64,000 bases of DNA, from assembly GCA_012845835.1 (NCBI GenBank), contig JABAKD010000030.1:10267805-10331804 (forward strand). The letters are read 5' to 3'. The notes beneath the pieces are model-generated. The model was not told the DNA's origin. It ran no database searches and was given only the letters and a program-made list of their open reading frames with translations. Shown one piece after another: positions 21,830 to 33,600 of this stretch. A program made the translations under genes and the position numbers. The number at the start of each line of letters is the position of its first letter. Within the stretch, counting starts at the first letter, position 1. The stretch is from Undaria pinnatifida (Eukaryota > Sar > Phaeophyceae > Laminariales > Alariaceae).

Positions 21830-22885
21830 AAAAATGAAAATACACTCCTCCAGCTGTGAGATCGAAGATTTCGTCGAAACTCATCTTTGCAAGCTGTGTG
21901 TGATACTCCGATCGCGCGCATTACGAGTTGTGTGTCCTCGTTAAGGATATAGGTCGGCGACTCCCCTTACAACTACAGTGTATGTAGCTATCAGGGTCAA
22001 CAGGGTATTTTAGTCAGTCTGTGCGCTGAAACTATAAAACCCGTTTCTGAGGGGGACAAAATCTGACAGCTAGCTGTGGAGGGAAATGTATCCTTTAATC
22101 AAGTGAATCTTGTAAGTCGAATAACCGGTGAGGGGGGGGGGCGGAGTTTTGAAGGACGTGGGGGCCTGGTTTTGATCAAAAGCGAGCGGGTTTGGAGGGG
22201 CGGGGGGGGGGGGGGGGGGGGGGGGAGGGGGGGGCAATTTGTGCATGTAAGTTATAATCCTTTCGAGGGGATAAATCTGACGGTTTTGGCACCAGTTTAT
22301 TATTGGGGGGGGGGGGGGGGTTGGGGCGGGGGTGGGGCGTGTGGGGCAGCTCAATATGTGCGTGGATTTGCATTATTATAAATAAAAATGAAAATACACT
22401 CCAGCTGTGAGATCGAAGATTTCGTCGAAACTAATCTTTGCAAGCTGTGAGTGATACTCCGATCATTATTATCGGTGTTGTTGTGAGAGCAGTGCAGATT
22501 TCCACCGCCCAATGGAAATCGCCGTTCCAGCGGGCGGGGGATGTTGTGAGGTTTAGTTTGGGTAGGCGTTTGGTTAACCTTTTGCAAGTGGTCAAACGGA
22601 CTAATACCCTCTACCAGGTGATTCCCATCCGGGTCCCAATAAATATGTAAACGGGTTTTATAGTTTCCGCGCACAGACTGACCAACATCACCCTGTTGAC
22701 CCTCGGATAGCTACACCACTGTCTATCTAGTGACTGTACTTCCAAGGGGAGTCGCCGGCCTATATAGTCTATATCCTTAACGAGGACACACACCAGTATA
22801 ATACGCGCGATCGGGTATTACACACAGCTTGCAAAGATGAGTTTCGACAAAATCTTCGATCTCACAGCTGGGGTGTATTTTTTTT
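21830..22885. mobile_element. Terminal-inverted-repeat element (~1.05 kb)
   Basis: The left end (21,830-22,045: aaaatgaaaatacactcc, cagctgtgagatcgaagatt, gtcggcgactcccctta, cagtctgtgcgctgaaac) is repeated in reverse complement at about 22,648-22,885. A directly oriented fragment of the same terminus lies at 22,385-22,470. The centre holds long G runs and the block gataaatctgacggttttgg, shared with 43.7-44.0 kb. No transposase was seen, so this is a non-autonomous element. Confidence 0.78.
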
Positions 22886-22899
22886 TTATATAATATACA

Positions 22900-23440
22900 A
22901 GGGCTCCGCTCCGCGGGCGGCTGACGCCGCCCGCTACGCTCGCGCAAGGCGAGGAATAATGCAACTAAAAACATGTGTAAAGGGGGCAGCAAGAAGAGGC
23001 CCATGATTTGGTGTGAACAGCGATTTGATAATGCCAAGAGCTGCTTGTGCAGAGCAAATTGCCCTGTTGTGCTCAGCTGTGCTGTGTGCTTTTGTTACCG
23101 GTGTTACGTTCTGATCGGCAGTATGGGGGTAATTTGCGTGGGGCAAAAACAGGGGGTCGTGAAAGATCAAATACATGTAGAAAAAGAAAAAAGAGGAAAA
23201 ATAGTACTCCGTACACAACAACACGCATTATACCCGGTACTGCTCCATGTTCGGAAGAAAGCACACAGCGCAGCACGACACAGCACCGCAGCGAAGGGCA
23301 CGGCACCGCACGGCACGGCTCCGCACGGCGCTACGCTGCGCTGCTGGGCCATGTATTTTATAACTGATTTTCAAGGACGTCAGCCGTGAGTTTGACGAAT
23401 TTCAGGTCAATACTCATCTTTGCAAGCTGCGTTGTTGGTA
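22900..23440 (-). repeat. Dispersed repeat with GC hairpin end, copy A
   Basis: It contains the near-palindrome gcgggcggctgacgccgcccgc (22,917 on), then the reverse of a block also found at 35,868-36,012 and 28,250-28,380 (ttgataatgccaagagc), then CGCACGGCAC-type repeats (23,260-23,345) matching 35,340-35,690 in reverse. The same modules in the same order argue for a real element family. Confidence 0.65.
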
Positions 23441-24664
23441 CTCGTAATATACTATATGAGTGAGTTTTTATTGGGAGGTATCTTATTTTTTGTCCACTAT
23501 GATGGTAAGTATTGGTATTTATACTTTAGGTGGGGAATTTTGAGCTAGGTAAAACATCACATTTATTGTATAAATTTATAGCCGGACTGATCTGAGCTGG
23601 GCGTGCATGTGATCCAACAGCGTAGTATCTGATTGTATATGCAAACCTGGTGTAGTAGTACCGGTATGTACTATTGGTGTTTCGTATTTGAAATTTCGAA
23701 CGAAGCTGGAAACCAAAGAAAAACTGGAAAGGTTCCGCAAGTAATATGGAAGTTGGAGCTCTGAGAGGCCAGGGATGGGCAATCCCTGAGAAAGACTAAG
23801 TTAAGTAAGTCTAAATAAAATGCGCTTTGAGCGGGGGGGGGGGGGGGGGGCCAGGGTATAGGCAAATACATATAAATATATATGTGGATCCACGCTATCC
23901 CCCCCCCCCCTTCACCCTCGGCCGGCCCTTTTTTTTCGTCAAAAGTATTTATTTTGAAGCATCGTCAAGCCTTGATGACGTCGTCAGTTGATCAGCAAGA
24001 TGTCGTCGAAACGATGCATTCCAACTTGAGCAAAACAATACGCCAATATGTACGCATGCATGTATGTGTAGTCAAATGTAGTCGTCAAAAGTTGACAAAA
24101 GGGTTCGCTTTAGTTTCCAAGCACTTACCACCCGTGCTCTTGGGGGTGTGGCCAGCTTCTTTCGCAAGACGAGTCTCCACAGATGGGAGATCGTCGCAGG
24201 TCACCGGTACTCTAAAACCTGTATGAACCCATAGTAAATAGACTGTAGATATAAGGCATACTAAATATTGTATGCATCAACGTATATTGGCTGTAGAATA
24301 GGCATACTATTTCTTATATATCCCTCCCTCCCGTGATCCCCCTCCCGGGGGTTTTGAGGAGCGTCTCACCGCCTGCTGGGTATCTGCGTTTCTTTCTACT
24401 GTTTTTCTTCGCGTGTTTCTGGCTCCATAGCCAGACGGTTAGAGGTGTGGGAGTGGGTTTTGAAGAGCCGCTTCTTCGACTCATGGTCTAGTTCGTAGAA
24501 CCGGAGTTTCCCCGAATCTCCCATATTTCTGCATATGCGACTCATCAGGGTGGGCTAGTGTTAAGATACGGCCTCGAAAGGCCTGTTAGTATCCGAATTG
24601 GAGATCATTTGGATGGGTTTCGTATGATAAGGTTGGCGTTTTATATTCGGGAAAGTTATGAAGT

Positions 24665-24690
24665 AGATCGGAGGCACGTGCCTCCGATCT
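24665..24690. repeat. 26-base perfect palindrome
   Basis: AGATCGGAGGCAC followed by its exact reverse complement. Isolated, with no recognised gene nearby. Confidence 0.8.
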
Positions 24691-27555
24691 CAGAAGCTAT
24701 CCCGGGCTCTGGTGGAAACGAACAAAGCTACATCTCTACGAAGGAACGAAAGTGAGTACTCTTCGAGGACCTGCTCAATTGGCAGACCTGCAGCGGACAC
24801 TCTGTGTCCCCCTCCTTCAATTTAACAGTAGCTACTGCTGGGCTTCGCTTCCGTGTGGCCGTCGTGGGGTGGTGCTGGTGCGGCAGAACTACGTCTTATT
24901 AAGTGGATATAGGGTTTAGTATAGGCATATATTATATCCTATGTAATAAAACATTAATATGTGTACTATTCCCATTCTAAATGATATATAGCCAGCCCCC
25001 CCCCCTCCCCTCGGCCGGCCCAAAATGATAAAAATGGAGCGGGGGCCTGAGGAAAATATATATATCGCCCACCCTTAGGGGGCGGGGCACGCTGACACAG
25101 CTGTTCTCCGGCGGGGCCGAGGATTTTTTCTCGCGCTTTCGGCTGCGGGGTAAGCAAGGGGGCGATGGGTACACTACGACGCATCCCTGATCCTGGCCGA
25201 GATTCGTGGCGCGTACTCTTAACATTCAAAGTCGCGGAGCGAGCGATTGTCGCAAGGGGTTGGCTTCCGCCTCGCTGAGGCGAGTAGGTGACTTGGAAAA
25301 CCCCAGCATTTTCCCTCTTTTTGGACTATTTATAAAACATCAACAGATTATTATCCGCGGTCCCCGGCCTTCGCGCCCGGTGTCGTAGCAACCCCTAGCA
25401 AGCTGAGTTCATTACACCACACCACCGGCGGTTTACGTGAAAATATCAAAAACCCATTCTAAAACCAAGATATGACGAACTCTCCCCCAGGAAAACATCC
25501 CGATATTTTTATGCCGAAAAACATCTTCCTCAGGTACGGGTTCGGAGCCCTTTAAAAGCAAAAAAACGCGCAATAGGCCGAAAAACAAAATCACCTGCGG
25601 CAAAACAGACTGATTTTCATTTCCCCGCCTATGATACGGCGAATCGGAGCCCGCACAGTCAGTTTGTTTGCATGCGGCGAAAAAAGGTGCTCCATAGGAA
25701 AAGCATGGTGCGCACCATACCTTCTGCGCGTGGTGAAAAAAAGGGATTTACGACCAAAACGCGCGCCAGCGCAACATTTCACCATCTATATTACGCCCTG
25801 GTAAATATTGCACTTACTGGAGTCTTCTTCTCGAGGACAGCTTCAAAAACCGATTTGGAGTGAACTAAAAAAATGCAAATCGGATTATCAAACTCGTGGC
25901 CTAGATATACAAACCAAAACAACTGCAAAAAATGAGTGGCATTCCCACGAGTTTGGGTTTAACCCCTTTAGAGCCCCAAAGCCCTCCCTATACTAAATTC
26001 AAGTAAATATGTCCCCCAAAAGGGTTTCCAGTTAAGGAGGCTCCCCAGGCTACGGTAGGGAGGTCACTTTTTGGGTCTTTTTTGCAGTGAGTGGCTCGAT
26101 GTCACTCGTCTTCTTCTCGAGGACAGCTTCACAACGAAACTGATGTATTATTAGTTTTTCGGCAAACGGCCGTCTACCTTAAACACGACTACGTTCAATA
26201 ATACTGTAGACAAGCAAAAAAAATCTCCCTTCTTGTATGCCTGTGGAGCCACACTCACTTCCGCCAAACGTGCAACCGGCATGCTTCGGAAACGACAAAA
26301 GGGGACTACAAAGAGGCGCTATCCTACAAGAAAATCTAATGGAGGCAACATTTCCATGCAAGCACGAACATCCTAAAAAGGGCCACCAAACCGAACCACA
26401 CAAACCCAACGCATCCAAAGGGTATCCACACCAAACAAACGAAACCAAACCATCCTAATCCGAACGAAACAGAACAAAACAAAACAAAACAAAAAACCCA
26501 ACCCTATTCTCCAACGTGAGTCGGCAAAGGCGCGCCAGCAAGAAACGTCAGGTTTATTCCGTCGCCACAGCAAGTTCTGCCGTATTCTGCTGTACCTCCC
26601 ATCACGGCCTGACGGCGCAATAACTCGCGACAAGAAAAACAAACAACGATCACCCCACGCCGGGCCTCCGCGCCACAGATATTCCAATGCACGTTTCCCG
26701 CGACAGCCTCGCTACCTCCCTCCCTCCCTCCCCTCCGTCCACCCTCCCCCCCCCCGTCCGGTGAGTCCTCATTTCATCACAACTAAGACGTACCTCGCGA
26801 AACGAAACACCCAAAACCGCTCCCTCCTTCCCTCCCTCCCTCCCTCCCTCCCTTCCTCGTCCGGTGACTTATCTTTTCGCCAGCACACAAAACGTGTACC
26901 TATCGACCACCCTCTCATCCCTCCACCTCTGTGACGATCTATACAACTACCGTGCAACAGGAGCCTGGTGGCACACCACATACCACCAGGTACAAGCTTC
27001 CGGTAGAACGACCTGAAAAAAAAACACGAAAGCCCGCGCCACCCACCCGCCGCCCATCCCCGTAAAAACAGTCGCTCGGCTTCTAGTACACAATTTTCGG
27101 GCGAGAGAGTCAGTCCGCAGCAGCAGCAGCAGCAGCAGCAGCTACTTCATAGTTTGGCATCTCCAAACAGAACCCGAAAAAAAAAAAAAACATGGAGCTG
27201 TTACGTTTTTTTAGTGTCGACCGCCGTGTTGCACCAGCACCAGCACCGCACTATTCACGAGAAAGGTTCGTACATACGTACGTACGGCACACGTAGTGCG
27301 TGCGTAGCCATCACTCACTGTAACCGTCACCAAAACTGAAACCGTAAGCGAAAGTCTGCACCTCCATCGTACCACAAAAACACATGGTAAGGGTAAGCAA
27401 GCACTACCCCCCCTCCTCCCCCCATCGACATTCCCTCTTCCCGTTCACTCTGTTAGTGCCTGCTTCGGGCAAACGCCCCTACCTTTCCGCGCAAGCACGA
27501 AGCCGCAAGGCTCCATCGGCACGGTGCGTATAGCTAGGGTGCCCAGACGTGTGAA

Positions 27556-27623
27556 TCAAGAATCCGCAAAACACTCCGATTTGTGGACCCGCCAGTCTTT
27601 CACCTGGCAGGCTTTTGAGCAGT
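27556..27623 (-). CDS. MYND gene, last exon (second half of finger, stop)
   Basis: Two bases complete Tyr, then CSKACQVKDWRVHKSEC, FADS and TGA. Acceptor ...cttcctcag. The Cys, Cys, His, Cys zinc ligands and the QxxDWxxHK core are canonical MYND. The protein ends four residues after the finger, so the finger is C-terminal. Confidence 0.93.
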
Positions 27624-30600
27624 CTGAGGAAGTTGTAGAGGAGTGGAGGCACGCGAAGGAGGGAGGGGGAGAGGGGGGCAAGAATATGGCGTGGTGGGTG
27701 TGGGGCGGGCGTGATAGACATACATCCTTACAAAAATCTCGGCAAACAATTCGTCTTGGAATCACTTGATTATAAGGACCTGCTTCGCTCTCAGCGCTAC
27801 CACTCGGAATACGGCTGCCTGAACCCTCCTGTGGGGGAACCTTCCCGGCGGCTTTCTTGGCGTTACTTGCTTTCTTCGCCTTCTTCGTGTTCTTCGGGAC
27901 CACCCCAAAACAAACGTTAGAGACAAAATCTCCAGCACTGCCTCAAGATAAGTATCTCCACACCAATTTCAATTATACTTTTTCCACACTAAAATAATGT
28001 TGAAAAAAAAAGGAACCAAAATGAATATTCAAAAATCGAGTCAGAATGAAAAAAGAGTAAATCAATGAGCAAGAGAGCCGTTCCCACACTAGATGCAACA
28101 TAAAACGTGCCGATAAACATAATCAAGTACAAAAGTTTGTCCGAATACGTACGAGCACGTTTATTTTGCACGTATCATATCATACCACACGTTGTTCGTA
28201 GACTACAAGTACACGTCCATTTTGCAACGTCCGGGTTATTTTCCCAGACCGTGGAGCTCTTGGCATTTTCAAGTCGTACACTGCACCAAAATAGTGGACC
28301 TCTGTCCGAACCACGTTTTGTTTATTATGAGCTAGCGTAGCGGGCGGAAGCCGCCCGCGGAGCGAAGCGCCCTTTACGTACTTACAGACAAGCTTGATAT
28401 TTTGGGCCCTCAGCACCTATCCTGCTGGCATTGATCTCCGGAGCTCACCCCGTTGTCACAAGCCATGAACATAATCTACCCTGACCTTGGAGACATATGC
28501 ATACATTCTACAAATCCCTCGAAAAAAGGGAAACGCCGATGGGAATTGAGTCCCCGCCGTAGGCTGGCCCTACACGCTCCGCAGTAGGTTCGTTGTACCG
28601 ATTTCGCAGTAGACAGGTCCTACTGGTTCCGCAGTAGGTTGATTGTACCGACTCCGCAGTAGGTACGTCCTACTGGTTCCGCAGTACGTTGGTGCAATGA
28701 TACCGACCAATATGCGTAGAAGTAGTTGGGCAGGCTTTCCGCTGGCTTCACGTTAGAGAGCGCCTCATTGCAAAAAAAGCACATAAGGTACCCACCGCGC
28801 GACAGTGATGACCAAAATCTAATTACAAATAAACGTGACACTTCTGGGCTGCTTGAGGAGGACGCGCAATGCGGACTACATAGCGACATACCATTAGCTG
28901 TGTTCGGAGAATGAAATGCATTTGAGTGTTCCTAAATGCCAGGAACTCTTACAAGCGTGCCAGTTTGGGCGCCAAAACGACTTTGAATGACGCAACAAGG
29001 CATGCTAATATATTCAGCCAACAGAGAGGGGGCAGGAAGCAAAGAACAGCGTATTACCAGGGGGTGTCAGCACAATATCCCCGGTTATCCACGTTGAAAA
29101 AAACATGTCACCGCAAACCAACATCGTTGAAAAAAACATGTTATCGCAAGCCAACATATAGGTATTACCCCCAATACATACTCTTAATGTTTCCGAACGA
29201 AGCGGTAAATACAGATTGCAGCTGGCAGGCAGAACGCCGGAGAACGGAGCCTTCGGCAACGAACAACTCACAGTGGGCGTTCTTGCATTGCATACAGCGC
29301 TTCTTGGCGTCGCTCTTGCCGCAGGTGCTACAGGGAGGTTCCGCTGGCAGGCCTAAAGGCAGTGAAAAAGAAAAAAAGAAGAAAAGAAAAAAAAAAACAG
29401 CAAGAAGGTAACAATGAAGAAACAGACGCCAGAAAGCAAAAATAAAAGAACGACAAAACGAAGCGTGAGGGAAGATTAGAAACACAGTGAACAACGAGGC
29501 ACAAGATATTATGAAATAGATCAAATACACCTGCTAAAAAAAATCGATTCTGAAGAAGATCACATGTCACCACGATATCAATACGCATGGTTAGCAAACA
29601 CTACATTGCGGAACCGCGCCAAAAAGACGCCACGACCACCACCACCACCACCACCACTCGCGCGAGCAACAACCTAGCCTAGCCTAACCTAACCTAAACC
29701 AGCCCTACCCAACCCAACTCAACCCAACCCAACCAAACCAAACCAAACCAAACCAAACCAAACCAAACCAAACCAAACCCACCCTTCTGGACTCTCTCGA
29801 AGCGCGCCCATCCCGCGGTGGTACAGGGCATCTTGGTCATGCCGGCCTTCAACAACGTGGCGGCGGTCCTCGGGTCCACGCCCGCGAAGGGCTCGTCCTT
29901 ACGGTACCCCCTACGGTTACGGTTGGCCTTACCGTAACCGTTACCGTAACCGTAACCGTAGCCGTAACCGTTACCGTTATCGTAACCGTTACCGTAGCTG
30001 TCCTTCGTTGTCGCAGGGGGAGCTCGACCTTGTTTTCATCAAACACAATGGAGGGGCGGGCAGGCAGGCAGGTGAGAGCCACGCCTCGACAACGAAACAG
30101 AATGCGCAAAAAAAAAAACGATCATGAAACAAAGTAGAATATCGGCAAACCCGATGGAGCAGTGGGTGGGTATCGTCCCTGCTAAGGTCAATGTCGCTGT
30201 TTCAAGTCTCCCCGTGGTGATACTGGTGTCCCTGGGGACTTTTACTTGCGTAAAAACCAACTAGCGGAAAGCGCGAGGGCGTGAATCAGCAAAATTCGAT
30301 GAAAATCGACGAGCATAAAAAAGCTGACAAGAGACGAGGAATGATGAACCCTGTACGCGATAAATTTGAAGGCACGTGGCGGGGGCGAGATGGACGTTCA
30401 CCTGTGATCACGGCTTGTCCAGAAGATATCTGAGGCGAATACCCTCTTGCGAGTTGAGCTGGAAGGTAACGTGATCATTAAAAACAAACAAACAAACAGC
30501 GAAATAAATAAATAAATAAAGCAAAAATGAAAGCATCAAGCGCGAAGAGCGCCGCGGCAGGCAGGCAGGCAGGCAGGCAGGCAGGCATGTACCACGCCAC

Positions 30601-33600
30601 GTCAACAAAAAACGAGCCCCCGCCCAAAAATGAAAACAAGAGAATAAAAAAAAGGGGTTGGGTGAACAAGCGTGAAGCAGGCCGGCAGGCGGCACGCCAC
30701 GACAAACATTAAAGCGTGTGGAAAGAATCACGAAAATAAACCAAATCAAAAGAACTGAACAGAACAGAACACAACTGAATGAGGGGGAAGAGAAGCGCGA
30801 AGCAGCGAGAACACGGGTCAAAAGGAAAAACCATCAAGCATACCATACCCGTGGCCCAAATCAGGGATGAAAACGAGTTGACACTATGTATTATACAAAA
30901 AGACAAGCGCGGGCAAAAGCGCCGCCACAACCACACCCCCACCGCGGCAAGACGAGTCAGCCCGTCGCTTATCTCACCCGAGGAATCTGCTCCGCCCAGC
31001 TGACCACCACTAACACCACCACCGCCACCTCTCTCGTGCGCAGCCGTGTCAGGAGCGGACTGTAACTAAGAGAATTGAGCAAAGTTAGGGCAAGGCAGAG
31101 CGAGATAGGGTTAGTACGAGCAAGTGTTATGTCACTCGTGGCAATGCTCAAGACCGTGAAAAAGCAACAGGCACACAGAGACAGGAAGAGGAGAGAGGAG
31201 GGGGATACAGAGAGAGACATGAGGGGGATAGAGAGAGAGCAGCGTGAGGCTCATCCCGACGGCGAGCAAACATCGTACGGCACGCCTTCGCCTTGCCTAC
31301 GTCTGCCGTGTAACTGACAGGCTTCCGTGTATCGCAGGTAGGAGGGCAAGCACAACAAGCAAAGAAGAAAGTCAAGTGCCAGGTACTGGCACAACAAAAT
31401 CAACCGTGTCGCCTCTGGTTCGCCCCTGAACCCTCAACCTACTGAAACCACCATATTACTCTAACTCCAAGCACTTTGTCCCCGAAACGTGGGTGCGGTT
31501 GTCAAGGGGGTTATCAAGCCTTTCTAAGAGAATGGGTCAATTTTTTACCCCATTCCACTTCAACTTGCCTCCTCCACACCCCACTCCCTGCCTTACCCCC
31601 CCCTCCGCTCTGTGTCACCTCAACAATGCTGCCGGGGGCCCTGGTAGGTCCGCTGTAGCTGTCAGCGCGCTGGGACCACGGCTGCGGTGGGGAGCGAAAT
31701 TCGCCACAGCCCTGTCCGGTGACGCCAGGGTCGATCCAGCCTGCCGACGGCACCAGGGTGGGCAGCACCGCGCGGTACATGCTCTGCAGGAGGCCCGCCC
31801 AGGGCATGCCTCGGAGTGCGCTGGAGACGTAGTCCGGAAGGTCCTGCGGGGGCAACACCAGTAGAACAACAACAGCGGCGACGACGACGACAGCAGCCGC
31901 ATTAACAACAACAGGGCCGTGCCGCGGTATGCCGCGGTACAGATTGCAATTAATCCCAACCCAAAGAGGTATGATCAGGTATGATCAGGTATCATCGATG
32001 GAGCTTCTCAACTAATGAGCGAAGGATACCGAACCTTTTCTTTTAGATTCGACGTAAGTGTTACCAAACCATTTGTTAGATAACTGGCCCATGTCGCCGT
32101 GCATCGGGCCCAGCTTGCAATTTTGATCAATGTCCATTGTTGGGTGAGGTATCTAGAGCTTCTCGCGTGAGGAGTCTAAAGAAAATGAGGAGGTGCCCCT
32201 ACCACATCACCTTTCAACACAAGCAGTAGTACCACCAACAACGACACCAATAAACAGCAGCAACGTTAACATCAACCATAACAAGAACAAAAACAGCAAC
32301 AACAACACCTACACTAACAACAAAATCAACACCAACACCAACGCCACCAACACCAACACCAACACCAACACCACCACCAACCGCAACGGCAACAACAACC
32401 ACAACGGCAACGGCAACGGCAACACCACCAACCACAACCACAACCACAACGACAACCACAACAACAACCACAACGACAACCACAACAACCACAACAACAA
32501 CAACAACAGCAGCAGAGCAGCGCGCGCGTCCATCGATGATTGGTAGTTATGTCAATGTGCACCCCCCCTTCCCGCCCCCAGCGGTACTCCGCCTCGAAAG
32601 GGGTGCGTGGTCAATGGCCGAAGTCCTAAGGCAAGCAACAAATGAGTACGCCCCCTCCCCTCCTAAATTCCTACGTCTCGGCATTGTAGGGGTGCGAGGG
32701 TCTGCCATACGATTACGGCCATGCAGCAATGGAGCCCCCCCCCCCCATCTCTTCTTCAATTCCGCACCTTGCCAGCCCCACAGCGGCACATCGGTAACGA
32801 GTCGATCTTCCCGTTAAATCCCCACATGTCGGCCGCAGAATGCTTCGGGTTCCGGTACAGGCAGTCGGGCTGATGCCAGTAGCTCCGCCGCCCGCGCTCC
32901 ACCGCCATGGGCAGAAGGTGGTTCAGCAGATCCGTCTCGCCGTCGTGCAAACGCAAGCTGCCGCCTTTTGTTACCGCCATGAATGATTTTCGGTCGCTGC
33001 TGTCGTCGGCTGCCCAGGCCACGCACACGTCCAAAAGAAGGCATTCGTTGCTCTGGAGGGGAGAGTGGAAGGGGAAGGGGGGGGGGGGGGAAGAAGGGGG
33101 GGGGGTTTCGATGGGATTTAGGGAAGGAGGAGAGATAGTATAGTGGGGGGGGTTAGGGGAGAGAGGGACGGAGGAAAAGGCACCAAGGTGCAGGGCAATG
33201 ACTTCGTGTTTTCAAGAAACGTCGCAGAGCCTTCTCACGGCCGGGTGTACTCGGTGGGGCGGCGATCGAACGTGCTGTGAACAGCAACCACGAAAGACGT
33301 ACTGTTCCAGATACACGAACACAGGAAAAGACAACACGAAAAACAAGAAAATTCAAGGCCAAGACCAAGACCAAGACCAAGACCAAGACCAAGACCAAGA
33401 CCAAAACAATTCAAGGCCAAGACCAAGACCAAGACCAAGACCAAGGCAAGGTAAGGCAAGGCAAGGCAAGGCAGGGCAAGGCAAGGCAAGGCAAGGCAAG
33501 GCAAGGCAAGGCAAGGCAAGGCAAGGCAAGACCAAGGCAAGACCAAGGCAAGACCAAGGCAAGACCAAGGCGACACCAAGGCGACACCAAGGCAAGACCA

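Larger units (their letters stand above)
20833..27555. other. Intergenic region between NT5DC and the MYND gene
   Basis: It contains the region upstream of the NT5DC start (promoter not recognisable), the inverted-repeat element at 21,830-22,885, a dispersed repeat at 22,900-23,440, a 26-base palindrome at 24,665, a (CAG)n run at about 27,119-27,141, CCTCCCTCC runs at about 26,720-26,850, and repeats of cttcttctcgaggacagcttca at about 25,826 and 26,109. A direct triplication of 'tgatggtatgatgggtagga' lies at 21,118-21,230. No gene was recognised. Confidence 0.5.

Noticed and set aside
30005-30095. Possible extra exon of the MYND gene (FDENKVELPLRQ)
   Set aside because: Looks protein-like, but no acceptor with correct phase lies upstream and the flanking exons join well without it.
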